NCBI GenBank assembly: GCA_023228985.1
Contig: JALOAC010000004.1
Location: forward strand, 101,750 to 165,749
DNA from: Thiopseudomonas sp.
GTDB lineage: Bacteria > Pseudomonadota > Gammaproteobacteria > Pseudomonadales > Pseudomonadaceae
Reading direction: 5' to 3'
DNA length: 64,000 bases
Shown: one piece after another, positions 8,800-18,200 of the stretch
Position numbering within the stretch: position 1 is the stretch's first letter
Layout of the letters: each line of letters opens with the position of its first letter
The notes under the pieces: generated by a model
The model's input: the letters and a program-made list of their open reading frames with translations, nothing else
Database searches by the model: none
What the model was told of the DNA's origin: nothing
Made by a program: the position numbers and the translations under genes

Positions 8800-8886
8800 G
8801 CCCGGATGGCGGAATAGGTAGACGCAAGGGACTTAAAATCCCTCGAAGGTAACTTCGTGCCGGTTCGATTCCGGCTCCGGGCACCA
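8800..8886 (+). tRNA. tRNA-Leu (anticodon UAA)
   Basis: The 87-nt sequence folds as a class II tRNA: acceptor GCCCGGA pairs with TCCGGGC, the CCA end is encoded, the T-arm contains GGTTCGATTCC, and a long variable arm (CGAAGGTAACTTCG) marks a leucine tRNA. The anticodon stem AGGGA/TCCCT encloses the loop CTTAAAA, giving anticodon TAA. Confidence 0.97.
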
Positions 8887-8890
8887 TATT

Positions 8891-8925
8891 AAACCCCTAA
8901 GCATTTGATTGCTTAGGGGTTTTTT
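8891..8925 (+). terminator. Terminator after tRNA-Leu
   Basis: A 13-bp stem, AAACCCCTAAGCA with TGCTTAGGGGTTT and loop TTTGAT, is followed by T-rich sequence. It lies 5 bp after the tRNA CCA. Confidence 0.9.
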
Positions 8926-8956
8926 ATTTTTTATGCGTAAATTTTGCGTAAATTTG

Positions 8957-9113
8957 GCGCGATGGCGGCTTTGCGGCAACTCCTAAGTTGGTTTTATAGT
9001 TCGCATCGCGCATAAGATGCGCTCCCACAGGATTTCGTGGTCTAACGTAGCTGTGTGTATGGGTTCTGCACTCGTAGGAGCGCAACTCTTGCGCGATGGT
9101 AATTGGCAGGCAA
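8957..9113. repeat. REP/BIME repeat, left copy
   Basis: This block holds one full 134-bp unit starting with GCGCGATGG, followed by a diverged partial second unit. Each unit carries two oppositely oriented REP-like palindromes: GCGCATAAGATGCGC near 9009 with flanking CTCCCACAGG, and GTAGGAGCGCAA-N3-TTGCGCGATGG at about 9075-9099. The GTAGGAGCGC head is typical of Pseudomonas REPs. The same unit recurs on the other side of the ATPase gene. The 319-bp gene-free stretch 8887-9205 holds only this and the tRNA terminator. Confidence 0.8.
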
Positions 9114-9205
9114 TACCTTGGTTAGCTTTATAATTTGCACTGTGCAAAAGCAGGGCTGATTTTCGACACCTTGCGCTATGAATAACTGCTGGTACTACAA
9201 TACAA

Positions 9206-10426
9206 CTAGCTTGTGTAAAAGCTGGCTAGAGGTAACGCTACTAATTGCTTATCAAAATGCACGGTTTGCTCGCCTGTATAAAGTAAAATACCCCGCTTAA
9301 ATTGCTGTGGCGTGGTTTCACGCAAATGACGCAAGCCGTTAAAATCTTTTTTGCTGATTGTGGCAGCAGCTTTTACTTCTATGCCCACCAATTCTTTACG
9401 ACGGTTTTCCAGTACAAAATCAACTTCCATACCTGTAGTGGTTCGGTAATGCATGAGCTGGGTACGCTGCTCTGCCCACGTTTGATGCTTAGCTAGCTCG
9501 GCATGAACAAAACTCTCTACCAAGTCGCCGGGCAAACCATGGCTATTTTGAATAGCAGAATGAGTTACGCCTTGTAGGTGTGCTGTCATGCCATAATCGG
9601 ATAAAAAAAGCTTAGGCGATTTTTGTAAACGCTTACCCAAATTAGATGACCAAGCTGGCACTTGCCGAATAAGAAACAAGGTTTCTAGCAAGCTGAGGTA
9701 ACGTCTTAATGTGGTTTGAGCAATGCCACTGGTACGCGAAAGCTCGGATATATTCAGCAAACTGCCATTACGTGCTGCCAATAATTGCATCAACTTGGGT
9801 AGTTCGCTTAAACCTTCAATATTTGCTAAATCTCGTACGTCACGTTGCAAAATCGTCAACAAATAACTATCGAACCAAGCTTCGCGCCGACGCTCACTGT
9901 TACGTGTTAGAACTTCGGGAAAACCGCCTTTTAACAAACGCTCAATAAAATCATCACGATCAAAGGAGTAGCTGTTAGCAAAATCACCGCTATACAGTCG
10001 TTCTATCAAATCAAATTCGTGATTATTAATTTCAGTTTGCGCTAAAGGCCATAGCTCAATAATTTCCATACGTCCGGCTAAAGAGTCTGCCATCTCTGGT
10101 AGCAGCAATACATTTGCCGAACCCGATAATAAAAAACGGCCAGCAGTGCGATTTTTATCTACTGCCGCTTTTATCGCCAAAAATAAGCCGGGAGCACGCT
10201 GTATTTCATCCAAGCACACCTTACCCGTTTGGCCAGCAATAAACCCGAAAGGATCAGTTAATGCCGCAGCTAACACTGCTGGATCATCCAATGTAAGGTA
10301 GTTTCGATTAGGTCTTAGCATTTGAGCTAAAGTGCTTTTGCCTGTTTGACGTGCACCGTTAATGAGTGTCACAGGGGAGTCTTCTAAGGCTTCTAAAGCA
10401 AAATTACGAATCGTTCTTGGCAGCAT
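9206..10426 (-). CDS. AAA-type ATPase with C-terminal DUF4143 domain
   Basis: The 406-aa protein has Walker A GARQTGKST at 24-32, Walker B KVCLDE near 69-74 and the sensor-like LLSGSAN near 115. A winged-helix-like part follows at about 215-260 and then a DUF4143 C-terminal region with a nuclease-like motif, GMEVDFVL and GIEVKAAA (about 330-360). Such ATPases are widespread, sporadic genes of unknown role, sometimes suspected of mobility or toxin-antitoxin-like behaviour; I assign no function. It stands alone between two copies of a REP repeat with a palindrome in front of its start, which suggests acquisition and self-contained regulation (inference). An AAGGTG site precedes the ATG. Confidence 0.88.
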   Translation of the reverse strand: MLPRTIRNFALEALEDSPVTLINGARQTGKSTLAQMLRPNRNYLTLDDPAVLAAALTDPFGFIAGQTGKVCLDEIQRAPGLFLAIKAAVDKNRTAGRFLLSGSANVLLLPEMADSLAGRMEIIELWPLAQTEINNHEFDLIERLYSGDFANSYSFDRDDFIERLLKGGFPEVLTRNSERRREAWFDSYLLTILQRDVRDLANIEGLSELPKLMQLLAARNGSLLNISELSRTSGIAQTTLRRYLSLLETLFLIRQVPAWSSNLGKRLQKSPKLFLSDYGMTAHLQGVTHSAIQNSHGLPGDLVESFVHAELAKHQTWAEQRTQLMHYRTTTGMEVDFVLENRRKELVGIEVKAAATISKKDFNGLRHLRETTPQQFKRGILLYTGEQTVHFDKQLVALPLASFYTS

Positions 10427-10468
10427 GGCGTTACACCTTAATCAAAGATAAGTGCATTACACCAAAAC

Positions 10469-10533
10469 AAATATGTAAAATCCACCACTAGGTGGACAAT
10501 ATACAGCTGATTGGTGGTGAATATTACACATTT
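10469..10533 (-). promoter_or_regulatory. Palindromic operator-like region upstream of the ATPase gene
   Basis: A perfect inverted repeat TCCACC-ACTA-GGTGGA lies at 10481-10496. It sits within a larger imperfect palindrome whose arms are AAATATGTAAAATCC (from 10469) and its near-complement ending at 10533, with a further GGTGG half-site at 10513. On the minus strand a weak TTGTCC-N17-ACATAT promoter would overlap it, so the palindrome could be a repressor site. Confidence 0.5.
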
Positions 10534-10587
10534 ATTTCAGGCTTGGTTTTTTCTTGGCGTAATTTTGGCGTAAAGCAGCGCGCATTG

Positions 10588-10818
10588 TTGGAATGCAACT
10601 TTTGCGCGATGGTGATTTTCCGGCAACCTCTAAGTTGGTTTTATAGTCCGCTTCGCGCATAAGATGCGCTCCCACAGGATTTCGTGGTCTAACGTAGCTG
10701 TGTGTATGGGTTCTGCACTCGTAGGAGCGCAACTTTTGCGCGATGGTGATTTTCCGGCAACCTCTAAGTTGGTTTTATAGTCCGCTTCGCGCATAAGATG
10801 CGCTCCCACAGGATTTCT
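10588..10818. repeat. REP/BIME repeat, right copies
   Basis: This block holds one complete 134-bp unit (10604-10737), nearly identical to the left copy, and most of a second (10738-10815), plus a partial REP at 10588-10612. REP palindromes sit at about 10654-10677, 10718-10746 and 10788-10812. The region before it (about 10545-10575) contains two GCGTAA-type repeats that also occur beside the left copy (about 8933-8955). The 511-bp gap 10427-10937 is explained by this block, the operator-like palindrome and the muxA upstream sites. Confidence 0.8.
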
Positions 10819-10842
10819 TGATCTAACCTAAAGGCTTGGTCG

Positions 10843-10869
10843 GTAATCAATCAGTAAATTCAAAGTAAA
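10843..10869 (+). promoter_or_regulatory. Putative CpxR binding site upstream of muxA
   Basis: Three direct repeats, GTAAT-N6-GTAAA-N6-GTAAA, are phased at exactly 11 bp and lie 69 bp before the muxA start. The E. coli CpxR box is GTAAA-N4 to 8-GTAAA, and CpxR control of efflux pumps is known in Pseudomonas. The same GTAAA-N6-GTAAA spacing recurs beside the cpx genes in this window. Confidence 0.6.
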
Positions 10870-10937
10870 GCCGCTGCTAATTTTCTCTGAGCCTGCTATC
10901 TTTTACGCTCTGATAAAGTCTAGGGAAGTCCAATTCT

Positions 10938-12182
10938 GTGTCTAGTACGCATTCTTCGGTAACAACTAAGAAAAAAATACTCTGGTCGGTGCTAACTCTG
11001 GTGGTTTTGGCGCTGGGTTATTGGGCGTGGCATGCGAGTCAGTCGCCGACAGGTAAAGCAGCAGGGCCGCGTATGGGACGTGGCTTTATGCAGGATGCCG
11101 TACCGGTCAGTGTGGCTAAGGTACGCCAGGATGTGTTTGTTGAGCAGATTAAAGCATTAGGCACGGTTACCGCTTGGCGTAAGGCTGAGGTGACCAGTCA
11201 GGTTAGTGGTATTTTAGAGCGTATTCATTTTGAGGAAGGCCAATCGGTACAGCAGGGTGACTTGCTTGCAGAGATAGATGCGCGTAGCTATAAGGCTGCT
11301 TTATTACAAGCCGAGGGGGCATTGCAGGAAACCCGTGCTCAGTTGACTAGCGCTCAGTTGGATTTAAAGCGCTATCAAGAGTTACGAGCGGATGACTCTA
11401 TTGCTCAGCAAACAGTGGAGCATCAGCATGCCACTGTAAATCAGTTACAGGGCACATTAAAAGTTCGTGAGGCACAACGTGATGCTGCCAAACTTAACTT
11501 GGATTACAGCCGTATTACCGCGCCCATTAGCGGACGCTTAGGTTTGCGTGCGCTTGATATAGGTAATCATGTGGCAGCCGGCAATACGGTGCTGGTTACT
11601 TTGACGCAGCAACAGCCCATAGGTATAGGTTTTACCATCACTGAGCAAGCCATTGGTTCCGTGCAGCAAGCCGTTAGCAAAGGGCAACCACTTAAAGTAT
11701 TGGCGTGGAATCGTGATGAAACGGAGCTGCTAGCAGAGGGCGTTCTGGATAGTCTGGATAACCAAGTCGATGCGGCAACAGGCACGCTGCGCTTAAAGGC
11801 GCGTCTAGCTAACGAGGACAACCTTTTGTTTCCACAGCAATTTGTGAATGTAAGCTTACAGGTTGCGGAACATGAACAGGCATTAATGGTGCCTAATGAT
11901 GCCTTGCAGTTTGGCAGTCAGGGACGTTTTGTTTGGCGCGTCTTGTCTGACAATACTGCCCAGATGGTGCAGGTAAAAGTGACGCAGTCTGATGCGAATT
12001 ATTCAGTGATTAGTGCGGATTTGAGTGCGGGCGACTCTGTGGTTATCGAGGGCGTGGACCGTTTGAAAAACGGCAGTAAAGTGGAGATTATCCGCGCTGA
12101 TGGCAACAGCGAAGCGCCAGCCGTATCAGCTGATAAGCCTGAACAACAATCTGATTCAAACCGTCGTTCACAGCAGCGTTAA
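10938..12182 (+). CDS. muxA: RND efflux periplasmic adaptor MuxA (MdtA-like)
   Basis: This HlyD/MdtA-family adaptor bridges inner-membrane MuxB/MuxC and the outer-membrane channel OpmB. The 414-aa protein has a single N-terminal membrane helix (about 13-30), a lipoyl-like half (GILERIHFEEGQSVQQGDLL), a helical hairpin (about 125-185), the second lipoyl half (APISGRLGLRALDIGNHV) and beta-barrel/membrane-proximal parts. The start is GTG at 10938, with GGGAAG at 10923-10928. It heads a four-gene operon; muxB follows 2 bp after the stop. Pseudomonas MuxABC-OpmB uses two different RND pumps, as here. Confidence 0.92.
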   Translation: MSSTHSSVTTKKKILWSVLTLVVLALGYWAWHASQSPTGKAAGPRMGRGFMQDAVPVSVAKVRQDVFVEQIKALGTVTAWRKAEVTSQVSGILERIHFEEGQSVQQGDLLAEIDARSYKAALLQAEGALQETRAQLTSAQLDLKRYQELRADDSIAQQTVEHQHATVNQLQGTLKVREAQRDAAKLNLDYSRITAPISGRLGLRALDIGNHVAAGNTVLVTLTQQQPIGIGFTITEQAIGSVQQAVSKGQPLKVLAWNRDETELLAEGVLDSLDNQVDAATGTLRLKARLANEDNLLFPQQFVNVSLQVAEHEQALMVPNDALQFGSQGRFVWRVLSDNTAQMVQVKVTQSDANYSVISADLSAGDSVVIEGVDRLKNGSKVEIIRADGNSEAPAVSADKPEQQSDSNRRSQQR

Positions 12183-12184
12183 TA

Positions 12185-15100
12185 ATGAATTTCTCACGTA
12201 TTTTTATCCTACGTCCGGTTGCGACCACGTTATTGATGGTGGCGGTTTTTTTGCTGGGCGTGCTGGCGTATGGGTTACTGCCGGTTTCAGCGTTGCCGCA
12301 GGTGGATTATCCAACGATTCGCGTGATGACGCTGTATCCCGGTGCGAGTCCACAGGTGATGAACAGCTCGGTTACCGCACCGCTTGAGCGTCAATTTGGG
12401 CAGATGCCCGGACTAGAGCAAATGTCGTCTACCAGCTCAGGTGGCGCCTCGGTGATTAGCCTGCGTTTTAGCTTGGATATTTCCCTAGATGTGGCTGAAC
12501 AGGAAGTACAGGCGGCGATTAATTCAGCCATGAACTTGCTGCCCAATGATTTGCCCGCACCGCCGGTGTATAACAAGGTGAATCCAGCAGACAGCCCGAT
12601 TTTGACCCTCGCTATAACTTCAGCAAGTATGCCCTTACCGCAGGTCAATGATCTGGTCGATACCCGTATGGCACAGAAAATCGCGCAAATCAACGGGGTA
12701 GGCTTGGTCAGTTTGGGTGGTGGTCAGCGCCCCGCGGTGCGTATTCGTGCTAATTCACAGGCTTTGGCCGCCGCAGACTTGAGCTTAGCGGATGTGCGTA
12801 ACTTGATTGCTCGTGCTAACGTCAATCAGCCCAAGGGCAGTATTGATGGGCCGTCGCGCATTACTCAACTGGATGCTAATGATCAATTACGTAGCGCAGA
12901 AGATTACGCGCAACTAATTTTAAAATATCAAGACGGCCGTGCGCTGCGTTTAGCTGATGTGGCCAGTATTATTGAAGGCGCAGAAAACGAACGCTTAGCA
13001 GCATGGGCGGATTCACAGCAAGCTGTATTGCTCAATATCCAGCGCCAACCCGGAGCCAACGTGATTGAAGTGGTGGAGCGTATTGAAGCGTTGCTGCCCA
13101 GTATTATCGCAACCTTGCCGGCAGGTGTTGAGGTGCGGGTGCTCACCGACCGCACACAAACTATTCGTGCTGCCGTTAAAGACGTGCAATTTGAGTTGGT
13201 GCTTGCTGTCATTCTGGTGGTGTTGGTAACGCTGTTATTTCTCAAGAAGCTCAGCGCCACGTTGATACCTTCCATCGTGGTGCCTTTGTCGTTGATTGGC
13301 ACCTTTGCCGTGATGCATTTGGCGGGATTTTCACTGAATAACCTGACGCTGATGGCGTTAACCATCGCCACGGGCTTTGTGGTGGATGATGCTATCGTCA
13401 TGCTGGAAAACATTGCTCGCCATATCGAACAAGGCGAAACGCCACTTAGTGCCGCCATTAAGGGTGCTAAACAAATTACCTTTACCCTGATTTCACTGAC
13501 GTTTTCTTTGATTGCGGTACTGATTCCGCTGCTGTTTATGCAGGATGTAGTGGGGCGTTTGTTCCGCGAATTTGCGATTACTTTGGCCGTTGCGATCCTG
13601 ATTTCTTTGGTTATTTCTTTAACCCTGACACCCATGATGTGCGCGCGCCTGTTAAAGCCTCAGGCTAAGCAGCAACAAGAAGATTGGCTAAGTCGTATCA
13701 TTGCTGGCTATGCGCGTAGTTTGACTTGGGTTTTGGGGCATCAAACGCTGACCTTGCTGGTGGCGGTGGCGACTTTTTTACTGACGGCGTTGTTGTGGAT
13801 GTGGGTGCCGAAAGGGTTTTTCCCTGAGCAGGATACCGGAGTGATTCAGGGCGTTTCTGAAGCACCACAAACGATTTCTTTTGCTGCTATGGCAGAGCGC
13901 CAGCAGCGTCTGACGGATGTTTTGCTGCAGGACCCAGCGGTGCGCAGTGTGTCGGCACAGATTGGTGTGGACGGTGATAACCCTACGCTGAACACAGGGC
14001 GGGTGTTGATTAACCTTAAGCCTTTTGCCGAACGCGACGTCAGTGCAGGACAGGTGATTGAACGTCTGCGTCCTGAGTTGGCACAGGTGTTGGGCATTGA
14101 ACTGTTTCTGCAGCCCGTGCAGGACTTGAGCATTGAAGACCGGGTTAGCCGTACTCAATACCAGTTTAGTCTGGAATCTGCCGACCCGCAGTTGCTCGAT
14201 CGCTGGGCTCCTGAGCTGATTGAATATTTGCAGCAGCAACCCAAGTTGCGAGATGTGGCGAGTGATCTGCAAGCTGCTGGTTTGCAATATTACCTGCATA
14301 TTGACCGTGATTTAGCCGGACGTTTAGGGGTGAGTATCAGTGCCATCACGGATGCGCTGTATGATGCTTTTGGTCAGCGGCAAATCTCAACCATTTTTAC
14401 CCAAACCAGTCAGTACCGTGTGGTCTTAGAAGCGCTAGCAAATCCTGATGATGCGCAAGCGCGTTTGCATAATGTGCATGTACGCAGCAATACAGGTGAA
14501 TCTTTGCGTTTGGCTAATTTGGTGCGCATTGAAGAAAAGTCCGCACCGTTGCTGCTCAATCATATCGGTCAGTTTCCAGCCGTTTCAGTGTCGTTTAACC
14601 TCAGCCCTAGCGTGTCCTTGGGCGAAGCGGTGACGGTCATTGAACAAGCACAGCTCGACTTGTCGATGCCAGAGGCGATTCAAAGCCATTTTCAAGGGGC
14701 TGCCGCGGCTTTCCGCTCCTCGCTATCGAGTACGCTCTGGTTGATTTTAGCGGCGGTAGTGACCATGTATTTGGTGCTCGGGGTGTTGTATGAAAGCTAT
14801 ATCCACCCGATTACCATTCTTTCGACACTGCCATCAGCGGCTATTGGTGCTTTGCTGGCGTTGTTATTGACGGGCAATGACCTGAGCATGATTGCCGTTA
14901 TCGGCATTATCTTGCTGATTGGTATCGTCAAGAAAAACGCTATTATGATGATTGATTTTGCCTTGGACGCAGAGCGTCATCAGGGCATGTCCGCCGAAGA
15001 GGCAATTTATCAAGCGGCGCTGCTCAGATTTAGACCTATTTTAATGACCACCTTGGCGGCTTTGTTTGCGGCAGTGCCGTTAATGCTGGCAACAGGCTCA

Positions 15101-15253
15101 GGTGCAGAATTGCGCCAGCCACTGGGTTTGGTGATGGTGGGTGGTTTGTTGCTCAGTCAGTTGCTGACTCTGTACACCACGCCAGTGATTTACCTGTTTT
15201 TTGATCGCCTTAGCCCAGCCAATCGCCAGCTGCAGTTGCAGGAAGAGGCTTAG
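12185..15253 (+). CDS. muxB: RND efflux transporter MuxB (MdtB-like)
   Basis: This is an inner-membrane proton-driven drug exporter subunit that forms mixed trimers with MuxC. The 1022-aa length and twelve-helix layout fit the family: one N-terminal helix, a large periplasmic loop, helices 2-6 (about 335-530), a second periplasmic loop and helices 8-12 (about 850-1005). The proton-relay aspartates are in helix 4 (GFVVDDAIVMLEN). The C-terminal helix 10 lysine motif GIVKKNAIMMIDFAL is also present. It starts 2 bp after muxA and ends 2 bp before muxC. Confidence 0.94.
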   Translation: MNFSRIFILRPVATTLLMVAVFLLGVLAYGLLPVSALPQVDYPTIRVMTLYPGASPQVMNSSVTAPLERQFGQMPGLEQMSSTSSGGASVISLRFSLDISLDVAEQEVQAAINSAMNLLPNDLPAPPVYNKVNPADSPILTLAITSASMPLPQVNDLVDTRMAQKIAQINGVGLVSLGGGQRPAVRIRANSQALAAADLSLADVRNLIARANVNQPKGSIDGPSRITQLDANDQLRSAEDYAQLILKYQDGRALRLADVASIIEGAENERLAAWADSQQAVLLNIQRQPGANVIEVVERIEALLPSIIATLPAGVEVRVLTDRTQTIRAAVKDVQFELVLAVILVVLVTLLFLKKLSATLIPSIVVPLSLIGTFAVMHLAGFSLNNLTLMALTIATGFVVDDAIVMLENIARHIEQGETPLSAAIKGAKQITFTLISLTFSLIAVLIPLLFMQDVVGRLFREFAITLAVAILISLVISLTLTPMMCARLLKPQAKQQQEDWLSRIIAGYARSLTWVLGHQTLTLLVAVATFLLTALLWMWVPKGFFPEQDTGVIQGVSEAPQTISFAAMAERQQRLTDVLLQDPAVRSVSAQIGVDGDNPTLNTGRVLINLKPFAERDVSAGQVIERLRPELAQVLGIELFLQPVQDLSIEDRVSRTQYQFSLESADPQLLDRWAPELIEYLQQQPKLRDVASDLQAAGLQYYLHIDRDLAGRLGVSISAITDALYDAFGQRQISTIFTQTSQYRVVLEALANPDDAQARLHNVHVRSNTGESLRLANLVRIEEKSAPLLLNHIGQFPAVSVSFNLSPSVSLGEAVTVIEQAQLDLSMPEAIQSHFQGAAAAFRSSLSSTLWLILAAVVTMYLVLGVLYESYIHPITILSTLPSAAIGALLALLLTGNDLSMIAVIGIILLIGIVKKNAIMMIDFALDAERHQGMSAEEAIYQAALLRFRPILMTTLAALFAAVPLMLATGSGAELRQPLGLVMVGGLLLSQLLTLYTTPVIYLFFDRLSPANRQLQLQEEA

Positions 15254-15255
15254 CT

Positions 15256-18200
15256 GTGAACCTTTCAGCGCCCTTTATTCACCGTCCCGTCGCTACGACG
15301 CTGCTGTGCATTGCTATTGTTTTGTTGGGGATTTTAGGTTTTCGTCTGCTGCCTGTTGCACCTTTGCCAGATATGGATTTTCCAGTCATTACTGTACAAG
15401 CCAGCTTGCCCGGCGCCAGTCCGCAGGTGATGGCCGCCACGGTGGCAACGCCTTTAGAGCGCTCGTTGGGCAGTATTTCCGGTATCAGTCAGATGACCAG
15501 TCGCAGCTTTCAGGGCAGTACGCGGATTATGGTGCAGTTTGATTTAGGTCGTGATATTAACGCTGCCGCGCGTGAGGTGCAGGCGGCTATTAATGCGGCT
15601 AGCGAATTATTGCCTAGCGGTATGCGCAGCATGCCGACCTACCGTAAGGTCAATCCGACTCAATCCCCCATTATGGTGTTGGCGCTCACCAGTGATGTGC
15701 TGGAGCGCGGCAAGCTGTATGACTTGGCCGAGTCCATCGTCGGGCAAAAACTGTTGCAAATTCAGGGCGTGGGTGATGTGCAGATTGGCGGCAGCTCGTT
15801 GCCAGCCGTACGGGTCGAGCTAGAACCACGCCTGTTAGAGCATTACGGCATTGCGCTCGATGAGGTTCGCCAAAGCATTGCCAGCGCCAACCAGCAACGC
15901 CCCAAAGGTCAGCTAGAGCAGGGTTTGCGCCATTGGCAGTTGCAAGCTAATGACCAACTGTATAGTGCCGCTGAGTACGCACCGATGATTATTCGCTATC
16001 AGGATGGTGCAGCGTTACGTTTGGGCGATGTGGCGACCGTGACCGATGATGTGGAAAACCGTTACAACAGCGGTTTTTTTAATGATCAGGATGCCGTACT
16101 GCTGGTGATTAACCGTCAAGCCAGTGCCAATATTATTGCGACGATAGCCGCCATCAAAGATGAGTTGCCTAGCTTGCAAGCGGTGTTGCCCGAATCCGCA
16201 CAGTTGCAGGTGGCTATGGACCGTTCCCCCGTAATCCGTGCCACGCTGTATGAGGCTGAACGTTCATTGTTGATTGCGACCGCGCTGGTGATTTTGGTGG
16301 TGTTGCTGTTTTTAGGCCACTGGCGTGCGGCGATTATTCCTGCCTTTGCTGTACCAGTCTCGCTGATTGGCAGTTTCTCAGTGATGTACTTGCTTGGGTT
16401 TTCGCTTAATAACCTGTCACTGATGGCATTGATTATTGCCACCGGATTGGTGGTGGATGACGCCATTGTGGTGCTGGAAAATATTACTCGTCATATCCGA
16501 CTGGGGAAAACACGCCTAGAGGCAGCGTTATTGGGTGCTAAAGAAGTGGGCTTTACCTTGCTGTCGATGAACCTGTCGTTAGTGGTGGTGTTTGTCTCGA
16601 TTCTGTTTATGGGTGGTCTTATTGAGCGGCTGTTTCGAGAGTTTTCCATCACCCTGACGGTGGCTATTTTAATTTCTTTATTAGTGTCTGTGACCCTGAC
16701 GCCGATGATGTGCGCGCGCTGGCTCAAAGAGGAGTTGCCCGAGCGTGAACCTACTTGGTTGGAGCGCAAGGGTACAGCTATGTTGCAGGGGTATCAGCGC
16801 AGCTTAACCTGGACGCTGAGGTTTCAGCCCTTGATGCTGCTGGGTTTGCTGCTGACGATCGGTGCAAGTGTTTGGTTGTTTATGGATGTGCCCAAAACCT
16901 TTATGCCTCAGCAAGATACGGGACAGTTAAGAGGCATGATTCGTAGTGATGATGGTTTGTCATACCACACCATGCGCCCAAAAATGGAAGCTTATCGGCA
17001 AGCCTTGCTAAAGGATGCTGATGTGCAAAGCGTGGCAGGTTTTATTAGCGGTGGCAGTAATGCGTTTTTGATTGTGCGCCTTAACGCTGTGAATGAGCGT
17101 GACGAAACAGCGCAAGAAGTGGTTGATCGCCTGCGTAACCAAATTCCAAAAATACCCGGCTCACGGCTCTTTTTAATGCCTGAGCAAGATTTGTTTATTG
17201 GCGGGCGCGAAGGGGGCAATACGCAGCATGAATATGTGTTGCTCGCCAGCGACTTGGATGATTTGCGCCATTGGCAGCCAAAGGTGCGTGATGCATTACG
17301 CGCTTTACCGGAGTTGACCGATATTGATACCCGCGAAGGTCGTGGCGCGCAGCAGTTGTCATTAGAGGTTGATCGCGTTCAAGCCGCACGACTGGGTGTG
17401 GACATGGCGATGGTCACAGCGTTACTCAATAATGCCTTTAGTCAGCGGCAAGTCTCAACGATTTATCAAACGCTGAACCAGTACAGCGTAGTGTTAGAGG
17501 TTGACCCGCGTTTTATCGGCTCACCCAAAGTGCTGGAGCAAATTCACGTGATTGGCGCGCAAGGTGAGCGAATTCCGTTGTCTGCCTTCACCCGCTGGCA
17601 ATCTAGCCTACAAAACGAAAGCGTGCAGCATGACGGGCAGTTTGCGGTGGAAAGCATCGGTTTTGCGCTGGCGCCGGGTGTTAGTTTGGATCAAGCCAGT
17701 GTTGCTATTGAGCGAGCCATGGCGCAAATCAGTCTGCCAACCGAAGTGCAGGGGCGTTTGGGCGGTACAGCGGGCTTTTTCCGCCAAAGTCAAAGCATGC
17801 AAGGGGGCATGTTGTTGGTGGCGATAGCCATTGTGTATTTGGTGTTGGGTGTGCTGTATGAAAGCTATGTGCACCCACTGACGATTTTATCGACCTTGCC
17901 GTCGGCTGGAGTAGGTGCTTTGCTGGCGATAAAACTGACGGGCGGCGAGTTCAGCCTGATATCCCTGTTAGGTTTATTTTTGCTGATTGGTATTGTAAAG
18001 AAAAATGCAATTTTGATGATTGATTTTGCTTTACACCTGCAGCGCGATCAGGGAATAAAACCTGAGCATGCCATTGTCAGCGCAGCCGTACAGCGCTTTC
18101 GCCCGATTATGATGACCACTATGGCCGCCATTCTAGGCGCGCTGCCTTTGCTGGTGGTGGGGGCTGAAGGCAGTGAAATGCGGCAGCCACTGGGTTTGGC

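Noticed and set aside
8702..8887. Open frame covering tRNA-Leu
   Set aside because: It is simply the complement of a structural RNA gene.
8887..8956. Possible phage or island attachment site next to tRNA-Leu
   Set aside because: I found no direct repeat of the tRNA 3' end beyond the ATPase gene and no integrase; the shared sequences are REP units.
10532..10732. Minus-strand frame ending in a basic tail
   Set aside because: It runs through REP palindromes and has no ribosome site; not coding.
12928..13635. Long antisense frame inside muxB
   Set aside because: Ser/Thr/Asn-rich composition typical of an opposite-strand shadow of a hydrophobic RND gene; no start signals.
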